NCBI RefSeq assembly: GCF_020179385.1
Contig: NZ_JAIBLJ010000004.1
Location: 62,001 to 126,000 of the forward strand
Reading direction: 5' to 3'
Origin: Alkalihalobacillus sp. YIM B00296
Lineage (GTDB): Bacteria > Bacillota > Bacilli > Bacillales > Fictibacillaceae
DNA: 64,000 nucleotides
Shown one piece after another: positions 18,774-27,606 of the stretch; position 1 is the first letter of the stretch, and the number at the start of each line of letters is the position of its first letter. The notes below the pieces were generated by a model. It did no database searches, had not been told where the DNA came from, and saw nothing but the letters and a program-made list of their open reading frames with translations. The translations under genes were made by a program, and so were the position numbers.

Positions 18774-20789
18774 TTATTCGCTTACGAGGATATCTTCGAA
18801 CACCTTCTTGACTTTCGGCGTGACGTAATGACTGCCCCCGCGTTTTTTAACGTCTTCGATCATCACCGATACGAGAAGCGAAGGGTCTTCAGTATTCCAG
18901 GCGACGAACCAGCCGTTTTCCGTCCCCTCTTTATCATCCTTCGATTTTTTCAACTCTGCAGTACCTGTTTTGCCTGCCATTTTCACATTGGCAAGCTTCA
19001 CATCGTTCGCTGTTCCATTTGGGCTTTCAACCACTTGAACGAGATCCTTTTCAACCGTGTTCGCGGTCTCCTCACTGATCACATTCTCTTTCCACGTTTG
19101 TGATTTTTCTTCATCCGTAAAAAGAATTGGTTTGACCATCGTCCCTTTAGTAATAAAAGGCGTATATGTCAGCCCCAGATGAAGGGTGCTCATTTCCACC
19201 TGTCCCTGGCCGTATCCACTATCCGCCAGCTGGCCTTCACTCGCAAACCCCCCATTTGTGATTTGGGAAGATTCGATGCCAAGTGGGAATGGAATTTTTT
19301 CATCAAAGCCGAACTTCTTGGATTCTTGTAAAAACGCATCCCCTCCAATATCCAGCATTGCCATCGCAAAATAGATATTATCCGAGCGGACAAGCGCATC
19401 CTGTAAATTGACTTGCGTGTCCGGACTAGGGACACGAGTGATATAATGATTCCCACCCCAGGAGTCCCTTTGCCAGCGGTTGTTCGCCGGGATCTTCTTT
19501 TCTTCGGTTGGGTCGATTGCTCCTGTTTCAAGTCCAATTGCAGCAGTAATCGGCTTGAATGTGGACCCTGGTGCATACGTGTTGCTGAAACGATTCCTCA
19601 ACGGTGCAGAAGGATCATTTACAAGGTTGTTGTACTTTTCACCAGTCACCCCTAGGTTCGGGTCATAGGAAGGTGTACTGACAAGCGCTAAGACTTCCCC
19701 GGTGGTCGGGTTAAGCGCAGCTGCTGAACCTTCGTCTTTCAACATTTGTTGAAAAAGCGATGACTGGACAGCTGAATCGATTGTTAGTGTAAAATCTTTG
19801 CCGTTAACCGGTTCGTTTTTAGCAAGCATATCTTTTGTTGTGCCATCCGCACCCTTGATGACGATTTGGCCCCCAGGTTGGCCCCTCAATTCTTTTTCAA
19901 GTGCTCTTTCAAGACCAGTTTTTCCTATGATGTCTTGAACCGTATATCCCTCGTCTTTCTTTTTCTCCAACTCATCAGCATTTACAGCGCCGACATAGCC
20001 TGTCAAATGTGCTGCGGCTGCTTTCAACGGATAGACCCGGGCTTTTTTTTCCTGGAATTTGGTCCCGTTAAGCGGGCGTATCGCTTCGATTTTCTCCCGT
20101 TCATCATCTGCCACCACACCAAGCGGGACAAAAGAATCTGGTTGGACCCAGGATTGATTCAATGCTTTGTCGATCTCTTCAACCGGTACATTGATCAATT
20201 TTGAAAGCTTTTCTTTTACCTCTTCCTTATCTTCTTTCAGCCAGGATGGGACAAGACCGACATCTTGAACCACACCATTGATCGCAAGCCCCTCACCATT
20301 CACATCAAAAATCTCACCACGTTCAGGTTCAATCGTTGTGGCTGAAATGGTATCTCCCTCTTCCATACCAGTGAAAATCATCGATGGACTCCAATTGATT
20401 GCCCATTTTTCATTGTTTTCACTTTTTTCATGGACAAGTTCAGCTTGATAGGAAGTCTCGAGCGGGCCAGCGAGTGTATCCATTTTCACCGTATAATCGA
20501 ACGTCGGCTTATCCTCTTCGTCGTATTTCTTCTCTTCTTCCGGTAATTTATAAGTAGCTTTCAAATTACTCATATTAATACCTTCATAAATGTTCGTATA
20601 CCGCTCAACAAACTTCTCTTCTGTAATCTGTTTTTTCGATTCCTCAGACAAAAGACTGTACATTTTAGCATAGTCCTGTTTTTCCCAAGCCTTCATATAC
20701 CCTTCAAACGTTGTTTCAGGCTTCGGTTTATCAGAGCAACCGACAAGACTAAAAACGAGACAAATTAGAATGAATATTGATTTGCGCAA
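18774..20789 (-). CDS. pbpC: Class B penicillin-binding lipoprotein, PBP3/MecA-like transpeptidase
   Basis: A 671-residue cell-wall transpeptidase attached to the outer face of the membrane as a lipoprotein (lipobox LVGC, Cys18). Domains in order are a MecA-type NTF2-like domain (about 25-140), a PBP dimerisation domain (about 150-320) and the penicillin-binding transpeptidase domain (about 345-668). Active-site motifs are STFK (Ser409), SDN (469-471) and KTGT (607-610). The layout matches B. subtilis PbpC (PBP3), a low-beta-lactam-affinity type enzyme. Start is TTG with AAGGGGGG upstream. It is monocistronic and has no cell-division gene neighbours. Confidence 0.92.
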   Translation of the reverse strand: MRKSIFILICLVFSLVGCSDKPKPETTFEGYMKAWEKQDYAKMYSLLSEESKKQITEEKFVERYTNIYEGINMSNLKATYKLPEEEKKYDEEDKPTFDYTVKMDTLAGPLETSYQAELVHEKSENNEKWAINWSPSMIFTGMEEGDTISATTIEPERGEIFDVNGEGLAINGVVQDVGLVPSWLKEDKEEVKEKLSKLINVPVEEIDKALNQSWVQPDSFVPLGVVADDEREKIEAIRPLNGTKFQEKKARVYPLKAAAAHLTGYVGAVNADELEKKKDEGYTVQDIIGKTGLERALEKELRGQPGGQIVIKGADGTTKDMLAKNEPVNGKDFTLTIDSAVQSSLFQQMLKDEGSAAALNPTTGEVLALVSTPSYDPNLGVTGEKYNNLVNDPSAPLRNRFSNTYAPGSTFKPITAAIGLETGAIDPTEEKKIPANNRWQRDSWGGNHYITRVPSPDTQVNLQDALVRSDNIYFAMAMLDIGGDAFLQESKKFGFDEKIPFPLGIESSQITNGGFASEGQLADSGYGQGQVEMSTLHLGLTYTPFITKGTMVKPILFTDEEKSQTWKENVISEETANTVEKDLVQVVESPNGTANDVKLANVKMAGKTGTAELKKSKDDKEGTENGWFVAWNTEDPSLLVSVMIEDVKKRGGSHYVTPKVKKVFEDILVSE

Positions 20790-20874
20790 GTCTATCCCCC
20801 CTTAACCTTGACTCACCTCTCTATAATACCATTATCTTCTTTATTTTTCCTATATAATGAAACCTATTGAAAGC

Positions 20875-20907
20875 ATAAAAAAAGACCCTGGAAAAAGAGT
20901 CTTTTTG
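20875..20907 (-). terminator. Intrinsic terminator of acyltransferase gene
   Basis: AAAAAAGAC and GTCTTTTT flank a short loop, just after the acyltransferase stop, with a U run on the minus-strand transcript. Confidence 0.75.
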
Positions 20908-20916
20908 GCCTTCTAT

Positions 20917-21978
20917 TCATTTGTTCTGCATGCGGGGTACCGGAATGATATACTGTACAAATGACAACTTTCGGATTGCCTGGACGATTCCGATTGAGAG
21001 CAGCATCACCAGTATATACATGATCGGAAATCCTCTGGTCGCCCATGCGCTGTGTGGTAAAACTTGATTCAAAAACAACAATACCAAAGGGTGGACGAGA
21101 TAAATCCCCATTGATAGTGTTCCGATCAATTTCAAAGGACCATAAAGCAATTGTCTGCTCTGGATAACCGGGAACAGCCCAATCACAGCTATGCTTAATA
21201 ATGGAATATTCATCAGATTCGTCATTCGGTTTGAAGGGATCGAACCCATTATCTGATATTCATAAATCGCTAGTACGTATACCATTGCTACTAACAATAG
21301 TAGTATAGCCTGGCTGGTCACAAGCTTTGTTATTGAACGCCAATAATAGGCTAAAAATCCACCGAATATAAAGTAGAAAATCCATGTAAAAATGAATACA
21401 CGATTATTCAAAAGAGCCCCTAAACCTTCTTGAACAGATATGAAATGCGATAGATTTATAAAAAACGCACTTACTGTAAATGAGGCTACCAAAGCAATCA
21501 TCCATGAAAACTTTGTTTTAATTGTCTGTAGCATTGGAAAAACCAAATAAAATTGGATGACGATCACCATGAAATACAAATGGTAAAAAGATGCTCCCAT
21601 CAAAAAAGATTCTATAAAATCTTGCCCAGATGGCAAGGTTGCATTCAATACTATTACTTTGATCAGAAGGTAAAAAACACTCCAAACGACAAACGGCATT
21701 ATGATTTTTGTGAATCGTGATTTTAAAAATCTTTGAAAATCAAACCCTTTTGCTTTTACCTGGTGGAATAATAAAAACCCACTGATCAAGGCAAATGTCG
21801 GTGTGCCGAAACGTCCCAGCTGATTCAAAGCAAATGTCAGCCAATTGTAGGTCTGGCCATGCTGATTATAGTAGCTTGCACTAAGGTGTACAAGAACTAC
21901 ACCAATACAAGCAAATGCCCGTAGAAAATGAATCTCTTCAAAAAATTTCCCTTTAGGTTTATCAAGTGTTTTCTCCAC
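20917..21978 (-). CDS. Acyltransferase 3 family membrane protein
   Basis: A 353-residue protein with about ten membrane helices, belonging to the acyltransferase-3 family, which acetylates or acylates extracellular polysaccharides or lipids. The catalytic-type N-terminal motif is EIHFLRAFACIGVVLVHL, with the Arg and His of the family, and GTPTFALISGFLLFH follows in the second helix region. The GTG at 21978 is chosen since GGGGGAGG lies 8 bases upstream, making the longer ATG-initiated form unlikely. No glycan-synthesis genes are adjacent, so the acceptor is unknown. Confidence 0.85.
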   Translation of the reverse strand: MEKTLDKPKGKFFEEIHFLRAFACIGVVLVHLSASYYNQHGQTYNWLTFALNQLGRFGTPTFALISGFLLFHQVKAKGFDFQRFLKSRFTKIIMPFVVWSVFYLLIKVIVLNATLPSGQDFIESFLMGASFYHLYFMVIVIQFYLVFPMLQTIKTKFSWMIALVASFTVSAFFINLSHFISVQEGLGALLNNRVFIFTWIFYFIFGGFLAYYWRSITKLVTSQAILLLLVAMVYVLAIYEYQIMGSIPSNRMTNLMNIPLLSIAVIGLFPVIQSRQLLYGPLKLIGTLSMGIYLVHPLVLLFLNQVLPHSAWATRGFPIMYILVMLLSIGIVQAIRKLSFVQYIIPVPRMQNK

Positions 21979-22173
21979 TAATAAAACCTCCCCCAACTTC
22001 ATTACATTTAGCAGTTCGCTGAAAACGGAGGTAAAGTGACCATCATCACGTTTACAATTTATGTAAATGGTTGGATTGGCACTATTCTTCCTTAGTTGTA
22101 AAGTTTATGTTGCAGGAATTTTAAGACTTGAAACGAAGTGACTTCTAGTTAGAGAAAAGAGGTTTTAACACCA

Positions 22174-22947
22174 ATGGAACAATTGTGGGAATATGTACGT
22201 GGAGTGATGTGGGATCATGAGGAAGTCCCAGTCAATGTTGGGTTTGTGGAACGTCCGGAAATATTGATGTACAAAACGGAAGGCTCTTCGAGTATTTTAT
22301 CGAACAAAGTTGTAAAAGTGTCCTCGGAATCTGAGGAAGAGTTCTTAGCATTATTTAGGGAGATACAGGCCTTCTATCAGGAGAAGCCTTTCTCTTGGTG
22401 GATCGGGCCTGATTCATCACCTGAGGATTTAGTTTTAAAAGTTCAGTCGTTGGGGCTTGAACAGGAGGACACTTATTATGGGCTCGTGAAAGCCGTTGGC
22501 CGATGGGAAAAAGTTAATCTGCCTTATACGGTTCGGAGTGTAGTTGATGAACAGGATGTAAGACATTATGTAGATGTAGCTGCAAAAATTTGGGGATATG
22601 ATGACAGAACAAAAGAAACGTTGATCAGGCAAAGGCTTGAATACTTGAGGGATTCTAAAAGAAGAGGCGGATTTTTGATTGTCATGGACGAGGAGCACCC
22701 AGTTGCATATGCAGGATATCGATTCAGTGGGGATGGTGAAGCGGCGTATCTAGCAGGGACCGGTGTTTTACCGGAGTACCGGAAGCAAGGGATTTACCGT
22801 GCTCTTTTAGCAAAACGTATAGAGCTTGCGAGTTCTTACGGAAGCAACTGGCTGGTCACTCAAGCTCGGAAAGGCACCTCAGAACCGATTTTACGAAAAC
22901 TTGCGTTTGAAGATTCAGGGAAATATGAAGTATATAAGAGAAGCTGA
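22174..22947 (+). CDS. GNAT family N-acetyltransferase
   Basis: A 257-residue protein. The C-terminal half carries the GNAT acetyl-CoA-binding fold: YLAGTGVLPEYRKQGIYRAL includes the V-x-P-x-x-R-x-x-G pyrophosphate-binding loop (around residues 190-212), followed by an alpha-helix. The N-terminal half (about 1-120) is a diverged partner domain, as in two-domain GNATs. AAGAGG precedes the ATG. It is cytosolic, and the substrate is unknown. It may be co-transcribed with the DUF2569 gene 76 bp downstream, but that gene has its own strong ribosome-binding site. Confidence 0.82.
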   Translation: MEQLWEYVRGVMWDHEEVPVNVGFVERPEILMYKTEGSSSILSNKVVKVSSESEEEFLALFREIQAFYQEKPFSWWIGPDSSPEDLVLKVQSLGLEQEDTYYGLVKAVGRWEKVNLPYTVRSVVDEQDVRHYVDVAAKIWGYDDRTKETLIRQRLEYLRDSKRRGGFLIVMDEEHPVAYAGYRFSGDGEAAYLAGTGVLPEYRKQGIYRALLAKRIELASSYGSNWLVTQARKGTSEPILRKLAFEDSGKYEVYKRS

Positions 22948-23023
22948 AATTCGGGTCATATGCTCTAGTTTCTGCTTGTTCGGTTCAGGGTATTAAATAG
23001 TAGATTTAGGAAAGGAGATCATT

Positions 23024-23560
23024 ATGGGATCTAAACACGAAGGGATCGCTGGATGGTTGATTTTGATTGTCGCGGGTCTTTTATTAGTTCCGATCCTTCG
23101 CCTCTACGCTCTATACCAAAGTTACATGACTGTTTATGATACGCCAGCATGGAGTTTGTTGACTGAACAAGGTAACCCGATGTATCACGCATGGTTTGCC
23201 CCTACTTTTTTTATCGGTGCAGGGGTCGATTATGTCATCATCCTCTTATCATTGATTGCACTGTGGCTATTGTTCAAAAAAAGCCCGTCGTTCCCGAAGT
23301 TTATGATCTACTTTCTGACTGGTGTGACAGTTTATGCAATCGCTGATGGATTCATCACCAACTGGATTTTCAGCTCACTTCCTATCTCTGACGAAATGCT
23401 TGTATATATTAAAAACCAATCCTATAGACAGCAGATCGGTTCACTGGTTTCAGCCTTGATCTTGATCCCATATTTTTTGAAATCCAAACGGGTCAAAGCA
23501 ACCTTCCTAAAAGGGACAAGCATCCACCAACCCGTACTCCGCAACGGAATCTCCGTCTAA
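23024..23560 (+). CDS. DUF2569-like membrane protein
   Basis: A 178-residue protein with four hydrophobic segments (about 10-32, 64-86, 93-113, 138-155). The N-terminal GIAGWLILIVAGLLLVPI is the hallmark start of DUF2569 proteins. The ATG follows AAAGGAGATCATT. Function is unknown. A REP-like array begins 4 bp after its stop and could act as its transcript end. Confidence 0.75.
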   Translation: MGSKHEGIAGWLILIVAGLLLVPILRLYALYQSYMTVYDTPAWSLLTEQGNPMYHAWFAPTFFIGAGVDYVIILLSLIALWLLFKKSPSFPKFMIYFLTGVTVYAIADGFITNWIFSSLPISDEMLVYIKNQSYRQQIGSLVSALILIPYFLKSKRVKATFLKGTSIHQPVLRNGISV

Positions 23561-23563
23561 TAC

Positions 23564-23672
23564 TGTACCCGGTACATTTTAAGAACCCTTATGCAGCAAG
23601 GGTTCTTTTTACGTGCAGGTACATTTCGGGAACCCTTGAGGGCGTTGGGGTTGTGTCTGGTGCCTGGTACGT
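23564..23672. repeat. 48-bp REP-like array E
   Basis: Cores begin at 23565, 23613 and 23660 (spacings 48 and 47; the middle core lacks one base). The first linker contains a clear stem-loop, AAGAACCCTT pairing with AAGGGTTCTT, showing that the linkers themselves can be palindromic. Confidence 0.9.
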
Positions 23673-23717
23673 AAAAAGAAGGAGACCCATGCAGTAGTGT
23701 GCGTTGAGGTCTCCTTT
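23673..23717 (-). terminator. Intrinsic terminator of DUF5667 gene
   Basis: GGAGACC and GGTCTCC arms with a long loop; on the minus strand the stem is followed by TTCTTTTTAC. It ends the DUF5667 gene. Confidence 0.8.
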
Positions 23718-23728
23718 TGTAGCCGGGA

Positions 23729-24853
23729 TTAGTTTCGGCCGTTACCGTTACCTTTGTCTTTTCCACTATCTTTATCGTTGCCTTTATTTCCGTGTTCTTT
23801 ATCCTTCTGATCATTTTTAACACTGCCACGATCTTCGGTGGGTTTTACATGATCTTCGGTGGCTTTCCCTTGATTTTTCTTGGCTTTTTCACCATTTTTG
23901 TTGGCTTTTACACGTTTTTCTTGAGCTTTATCGGTCTTTTCTTCAGCTTTTGCAACTCGCTTTTCTGTTTGAGCATTCCCAGCTTGTTCCTCAGCTTTTC
24001 CAGCTTTTTCGTCAGCTGGTTGTTCAGATTCTTCTTTTACAGGAACCTCTGTTTCTTCACCAGCTTCTTCCTCTTGCCCATGGTCTCCACTATTTTTCAC
24101 TTCAAGCTTTGCGATTTTGTGATCGAGCTTTTCAAATGCTTTTTGAACATTTCTCATCAAGGCAGCTTGAGCATTAGGGTTCGGTACTTTTACAAGAGCA
24201 CCAAGCAGGGCATCGATGTTTTGTGATAATTTTACCTGAAGCTCGTCTTCTTCAGAACTCTCTTCATTCTCAGTTCCTTTTTCTTCAGTAGCTCCCTCTA
24301 CTTCTATTGTTTCTTCAGCTGAATCATCGCCCTCTGCACCTTCTTCAGTTTCTTCTGAAGACTCTACTTCCCCTGATTTATCCATGGCGGCTTCCTGTGC
24401 CTTCAAGGCTTCCTCAAGCGTCTTTTGAGCCAATTCATCTTCTCCAGCCGCAAATAGTGCATTCGCCTCTGCAATACGAGTGGCTGCGATGTCTGCCAGA
24501 ATTTTTGCCTCTTCATATTCATCAAATGTAACAGCTAAGCGTACATTCTCGGCCATCTTTTTTACAAAATAGAAAAAGTAACCTGGTAATAGCGATGGTT
24601 CCTCTACTTCTCCAGTATTTTCATCTTCTATTGCTTCTTCTTCAGTACCCTCTTCTGAAGAAGACTCTTTATTTTCTGTTACTTCCTCTTCTGTCGTAGC
24701 CTCATCTTCAGTTGTGATTTCTTGCTCTGTTGATAATTCGTCTGAAACGTCTACCGTTGGGATAGCGTCATCTGTGTTTGCAAACGTAGCAGGTGAAGCT
24801 CCAAATAGTAAAAGTGAGGCTGCACTGGCCGTTGCGATCCATTTTTTGAACAT
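23729..24853 (-). CDS. Secreted acidic low-complexity protein with DUF5667-like region
   Basis: A 374-residue exported protein. The true start is the ATG at 24853 (preceded by AGAGGAG), giving a signal peptide MFKKWIATASAASLLLFG ending near ATFAN. A Glu/Thr-rich linker follows, then a helical region with FFYFVKKMAENVRLAVTF and ADIAATRIAEANALFAAG, the pattern of DUF5667 proteins. After another Glu-rich linker and a second helical segment (VKLSQNIDALLGALVKVP) the last 120 residues are Lys/Glu/Asn/Gly-rich and end in a basic KDKGNGNGRN tail. No membrane anchor or LPXTG motif. The gene is preceded by a cyclic-di-GMP-I riboswitch, so it probably acts at the cell surface or matrix during the motile-sessile switch. 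Function is unknown. Confidence 0.82.
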   Translation of the reverse strand: MFKKWIATASAASLLLFGASPATFANTDDAIPTVDVSDELSTEQEITTEDEATTEEEVTENKESSSEEGTEEEAIEDENTGEVEEPSLLPGYFFYFVKKMAENVRLAVTFDEYEEAKILADIAATRIAEANALFAAGEDELAQKTLEEALKAQEAAMDKSGEVESSEETEEGAEGDDSAEETIEVEGATEEKGTENEESSEEDELQVKLSQNIDALLGALVKVPNPNAQAALMRNVQKAFEKLDHKIAKLEVKNSGDHGQEEEAGEETEVPVKEESEQPADEKAGKAEEQAGNAQTEKRVAKAEEKTDKAQEKRVKANKNGEKAKKNQGKATEDHVKPTEDRGSVKNDQKDKEHGNKGNDKDSGKDKGNGNGRN

Positions 24854-24879
24854 GTTTTTATTCTCCTCTGCACATTCAT

Positions 24880-24932
24880 AAAAAAAAAGCAGATTACCGA
24901 GGCGTGTGAAACGGCCGACCCAGGAATATGCC
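24880..24932 (-). terminator. Candidate riboswitch expression platform
   Basis: On the minus-strand transcript GCATATTCC can pair imperfectly with GGTAATCTGC (one mismatch, one bulge), followed by nine U residues, between the c-di-GMP aptamer and the DUF5667 start. It could be a ligand-controlled terminator. The stem is weak, so this is tentative. Confidence 0.45.
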
Positions 24933-24974
24933 ATAGGATCCTGATAATACCCATATATGTATGTGTTTCTGGTC

Positions 24975-25060
24975 CTTAGGCAACTGGCTGACATAGGTAT
25001 AACCTTTAGTCCCTATAGCTTTGCGTCACTACCTTTCGATAGCTTTGCCTTTATCTACTT
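24975..25060 (-). ncRNA. Cyclic-di-GMP-I (GEMM) riboswitch aptamer
   Basis: Reading the minus strand, the conserved GEMM-I features appear in order. There is an AGGCAA closing arm, a P2 hairpin with a GAAA tetraloop (CTATC GAAA GGTAG), the core GACGCAAAGC, the P3 arm with GGGACTAAAGG acting as tetraloop receptor, CCTATGTCAGCC, and the closing arm TTGCC. The spacing fits the known aptamer length. It sits about 120 nt upstream of the DUF5667 gene start in the same direction, so intracellular c-di-GMP probably controls that secreted protein. The known family binds c-di-GMP through a conserved G and C in this core. Confidence 0.9.
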
Positions 25061-25215
25061 TTCATTACTTTTAGTATACAAGAATTCGACAAGATTTTTC
25101 CAAGTAAAAAATACCTATTTTTTCAGATAATTTCTAGTTCCTTTATATTACCTAACTTGCCAATTTGAAAATTTAATTGTTTTTGGTACATATTTCACAG
25201 GATTAAAGACCCCAC

Positions 25216-25277
25216 TGTGCCTGGTACCGTTTTCAATCCCTTTGTATAACTGTGTTTTTTATTGGTGCCTGGTACAG
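25216..25277. repeat. 48-bp REP-like array F
   Basis: Two cores begin at 25217 and 25265, 48 bp apart, between the riboswitch region and the small lipoprotein terminator. Confidence 0.9.
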
Positions 25278-25286
25278 TATTCAAAG

Positions 25287-25317
25287 CAAAAAAATAGAGC
25301 TGCTTATGGGCAGCTCC
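25287..25317 (-). terminator. Intrinsic terminator of small lipoprotein gene
   Basis: GAGCTGC and GGCAGCTC form a tight stem; the minus-strand transcript then runs into seven U residues. Confidence 0.88.
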
Positions 25318-25368
25318 TAAGTAAGGGTAGGGAGGTAGGATCATGTGCCTACGTTTTTCAGTTTATAA

Positions 25369-25533
25369 TCAAGAACCGTCTTCAGAAGTTTCGCCTTCAC
25401 CACTTTCTTCAGTGTTCGTTTCTTCTTCAGTTGGTTCTTCATTAGTTGGTTCTTCTTCTGTTCCGTTACATGCTGTGATTAATATAATTGCGAATAATGC
25501 AGAGCCTAGTTTTGCAAGAAAGCTTTTCTTCAC
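25369..25533 (-). CDS. Small lipoprotein, 54 residues, Glu/Thr-rich
   Basis: A short gene with a GTG start at 25533, GGAGTG upstream, and an intrinsic terminator 50 bp after its stop. The product begins KKSFLAKLGSALFAIILITAC, where LITAC is a lipobox with Cys22, so it should be exported and lipid-anchored. The mature part is only 33 residues of Glu, Thr, Pro and Ser. No enzymatic domain. Similar tiny acidic lipoproteins are common in Bacillaceae. Role unknown. Confidence 0.8.
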   Translation of the reverse strand: MKKSFLAKLGSALFAIILITACNGTEEEPTNEEPTEEETNTEESGEGETSEDGS

Positions 25534-25681
25534 GGTAACCACTCCTTGTATCGCAAGTTTTGTGCTGGTTTGTGTACCAGCTACTTACAATATAGAGCAT
25601 TTTCCGTAAGAATTGGGTAATTTTACTGAATGCATAAGGTTTCCTAACGATTTTAACATCGCCCTAACATCGACTTAACAA

Positions 25682-26299
25682 TCATCTGCGCAATATGGCT
25701 CTAACTGGGCTTGCATCGGTTTCAGCCAGCGGTAATGGCAAGGCAATCAGTTCATAGACGCCTTCCTCTACATCATCCAAAATCACACCTTCAAGGATAT
25801 GGATGTCATTGTTCAGCAAACTATGATGGGCGGCCAAATCCTTTGAATCTACCTGGTCAACGGAAGGAACGTCCACTCCAATCAGACAGATGCCTTTTTC
25901 TTTTAAAAATGGTGCAAGTTCTTCTGAAAGGTAGGTGATGGATTCCGGAAACTTGTTTCGATCAGCCCAGGATCCTGTTTTTATAAGCAATCGTTCCACC
26001 CCGTTAAACTCGTAACCCTGAAAATCTTTCGGTTCGATTGATTCCCGCCCCTCTAAATGGACGACGAGTGCATCGCCGATATAAAGATCCGGCTGAAGAT
26101 CCAGCATCTTTTTACCATGATCGTCAAAATGAAACGGTGCATCAACATGCGTTCCGGTATGGGTGCTTAACGACAGGCTTCCGACGTTCACGGATCCTGT
26201 CTCTTCTTTCGTCCAGTTCAATTTAAAAGAAAAGGGAGTATCGCCAGGCCATGTTGGCACTCCCTCCTTCAGCGGTTGAGAAATGTCCCAAATTTTCAT
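25682..26299 (-). CDS. kynB: Cyclase family protein, kynurenine formamidase-like
   Basis: A 205-residue metal-dependent hydrolase of the cyclase/KynB family. Kynurenine formamidase hydrolyses N-formylkynurenine in tryptophan breakdown. The key motif STHTGTHVDAPFHF (around residues 46-59) carries the His-Gly-Thr-His-x-Asp metal ligands. Earlier, WDISQPLKEGVPTWPGD matches the bacterial KynB start, and DVPSVDQVDSKD and HHSLLNNDIHILEG are also typical. ATG at 26299 follows GGGGAG. No kynA or kynU is nearby, so other cyclase-family activities remain possible. Confidence 0.82.
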   Translation of the reverse strand: MKIWDISQPLKEGVPTWPGDTPFSFKLNWTKEETGSVNVGSLSLSTHTGTHVDAPFHFDDHGKKMLDLQPDLYIGDALVVHLEGRESIEPKDFQGYEFNGVERLLIKTGSWADRNKFPESITYLSEELAPFLKEKGICLIGVDVPSVDQVDSKDLAAHHSLLNNDIHILEGVILDDVEEGVYELIALPLPLAETDASPVRAILRR

Positions 26300-26326
26300 A
26301 AGCAAAACTCCCCTAATAATTGCTCT

Positions 26327-26761
26327 CTATTCTTTCTTTTCTCCTAAAGCAAACATGATTTCAGCTTCACAGGCAACTTCTCCATCGACGGTTGCAACAG
26401 CTTGGCCCTTTCCCATCGAACCACGGACACGCGTCAATTCCACTTCAAGGCGTAATTGATCACCCGGGCGTACTTGACGTTTAAAACGGCATTTGTCAAT
26501 CCCTGCAAAAAAGGCTAACCGTCCACGATTTTCTTCTTTTTTCAGAAGGGCGACCGCACCTACCTGAGCCAGTGCCTCTACGATTAGGACGCCTGGCATG
26601 ACAGGATACTCAGGGAAATGTCCATTAAAAAAGTCTTCATTTGCGGTCACATTTTTGATCCCGGTGGCATGCTTACCTTCTTCGACTTCAAGAATTTTGT
26701 CCACGAGCAAAACCGGGTGGCGGTGTGGAATGATTTCCTTGATTTCATCGATGTTCAACAT
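26327..26761 (-). CDS. fabZ: 3-hydroxyacyl-ACP dehydratase FabZ
   Basis: A 144-residue cytosolic hot-dog fold enzyme that dehydrates beta-hydroxyacyl-ACP during fatty acid elongation. Catalytic His48 lies in [12 protein letters not shown], and Glu62 in [14 protein letters not shown], as in known FabZ. Length and the opening [16 protein letters not shown] match the family. AGGAGGATCTACAT precedes the ATG. It lies 27 bp after kynB's start region with no other fatty-acid genes around, as in other Bacillaceae where fabZ sits near the flagellar-rod/mbl region. Confidence 0.95.
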   Translation of the reverse strand: MLNIDEIKEIIPHRHPVLLVDKILEVEEGKHATGIKNVTANEDFFNGHFPEYPVMPGVLIVEALAQVGAVALLKKEENRGRLAFFAGIDKCRFKRQVRPGDQLRLEVELTRVRGSMGKGQAVATVDGEVACEAEIMFALGEKKE

Positions 26762-26846
26762 ATGTAGATCCTCCTATGTATTGCATTCTTTTTCCCTATC
26801 ATAGCACAAAACAGCTTCGAAAAATAAATCCGGGTTAAAGCGAGGA

Positions 26847-27422
26847 TTACAGTGTCTTTTCTAGGTTATCACCTGTTATGGATGCGGTCGGGTCATTCTC
26901 TACGAATTTTTTGTATTCGATATTTTGAGGATATGGAAAATGCGAGAGTACGGGGTAAGGCTTTACGTATGGGAGTCTATGGAAATCAACATATGTCCGA
27001 TAACTGCTCCATTCATAAGCCCCTGGTGTTGCTGCTAGATCAGCTTTTACTGGGTTGAGGTGGATATATTTGCTGACATCCATTTGGTAGTTCGGCGATT
27101 CGATCAATTTAGCACCATAACGTCCTTGGAAAACATGGCCGACGAACTCATATTTCTTATTAAAATAGAGTGCATAACGATGATGGATTTTTCTCATGAT
27201 TTGGTGGGCTGCTGAAAAGTGGGTTTTCAATTGAAGGTGGATGTGATTGGTCATCAGGCAGTAGGAATACAGGTCAAAGGTGAATTCTGACCGAGCTTCA
27301 CCGAGGATTTTCATATATTTGTGGCGGTCTTGGTTGTCGTAAAAAAGAGGTGTCTTGCGATTTCCACGCAAGGTGATATGATATTCCGCTCCGAGATACC
27401 ATACCCTTGGCTTCCGAGGCAT
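26847..27422 (-). CDS. REP-associated tyrosine transposase (RAYT, Y1_Tnp domain)
   Basis: A 191-residue single-strand transposase-like protein of the Y1/HUH superfamily. The HUH motif is NHIHL (His60, His62) and the likely catalytic tyrosine is Tyr119 in SKYIHLNPVKAD. The opening PRKPRVWYLGAEYHITLRGN is typical of TnpA-REP proteins. RAYTs are normally single-copy, lack terminal IS sequences and are flanked by the REP palindromes they are thought to mobilise. Here a four-core 48-bp repeat array (27607-27764) begins about 190 bp upstream, and nine further arrays occur in the window. No inverted repeats bracket the gene and no other transposase is near. Intact in frame and of usual family length. 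Confidence 0.88.
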   Translation of the reverse strand: MPRKPRVWYLGAEYHITLRGNRKTPLFYDNQDRHKYMKILGEARSEFTFDLYSYCLMTNHIHLQLKTHFSAAHQIMRKIHHRYALYFNKKYEFVGHVFQGRYGAKLIESPNYQMDVSKYIHLNPVKADLAATPGAYEWSSYRTYVDFHRLPYVKPYPVLSHFPYPQNIEYKKFVENDPTASITGDNLEKTL

Positions 27423-27606
27423 AACTTCACTCCTTAAAAGTAATTGGTTGGATCAGGGACTTTCAGAGAAGATTTTGGGGAGTTGCTTATGATGTCGAAT
27501 AAAGATGAAGATACCAATATTATACTGTTATATAGAAAAATATGGAATTATTTTTAGCGTTTTTTACTAAATGGTATTCATTGATTAATTTTGGCGCGCG
27601 TTTTTC

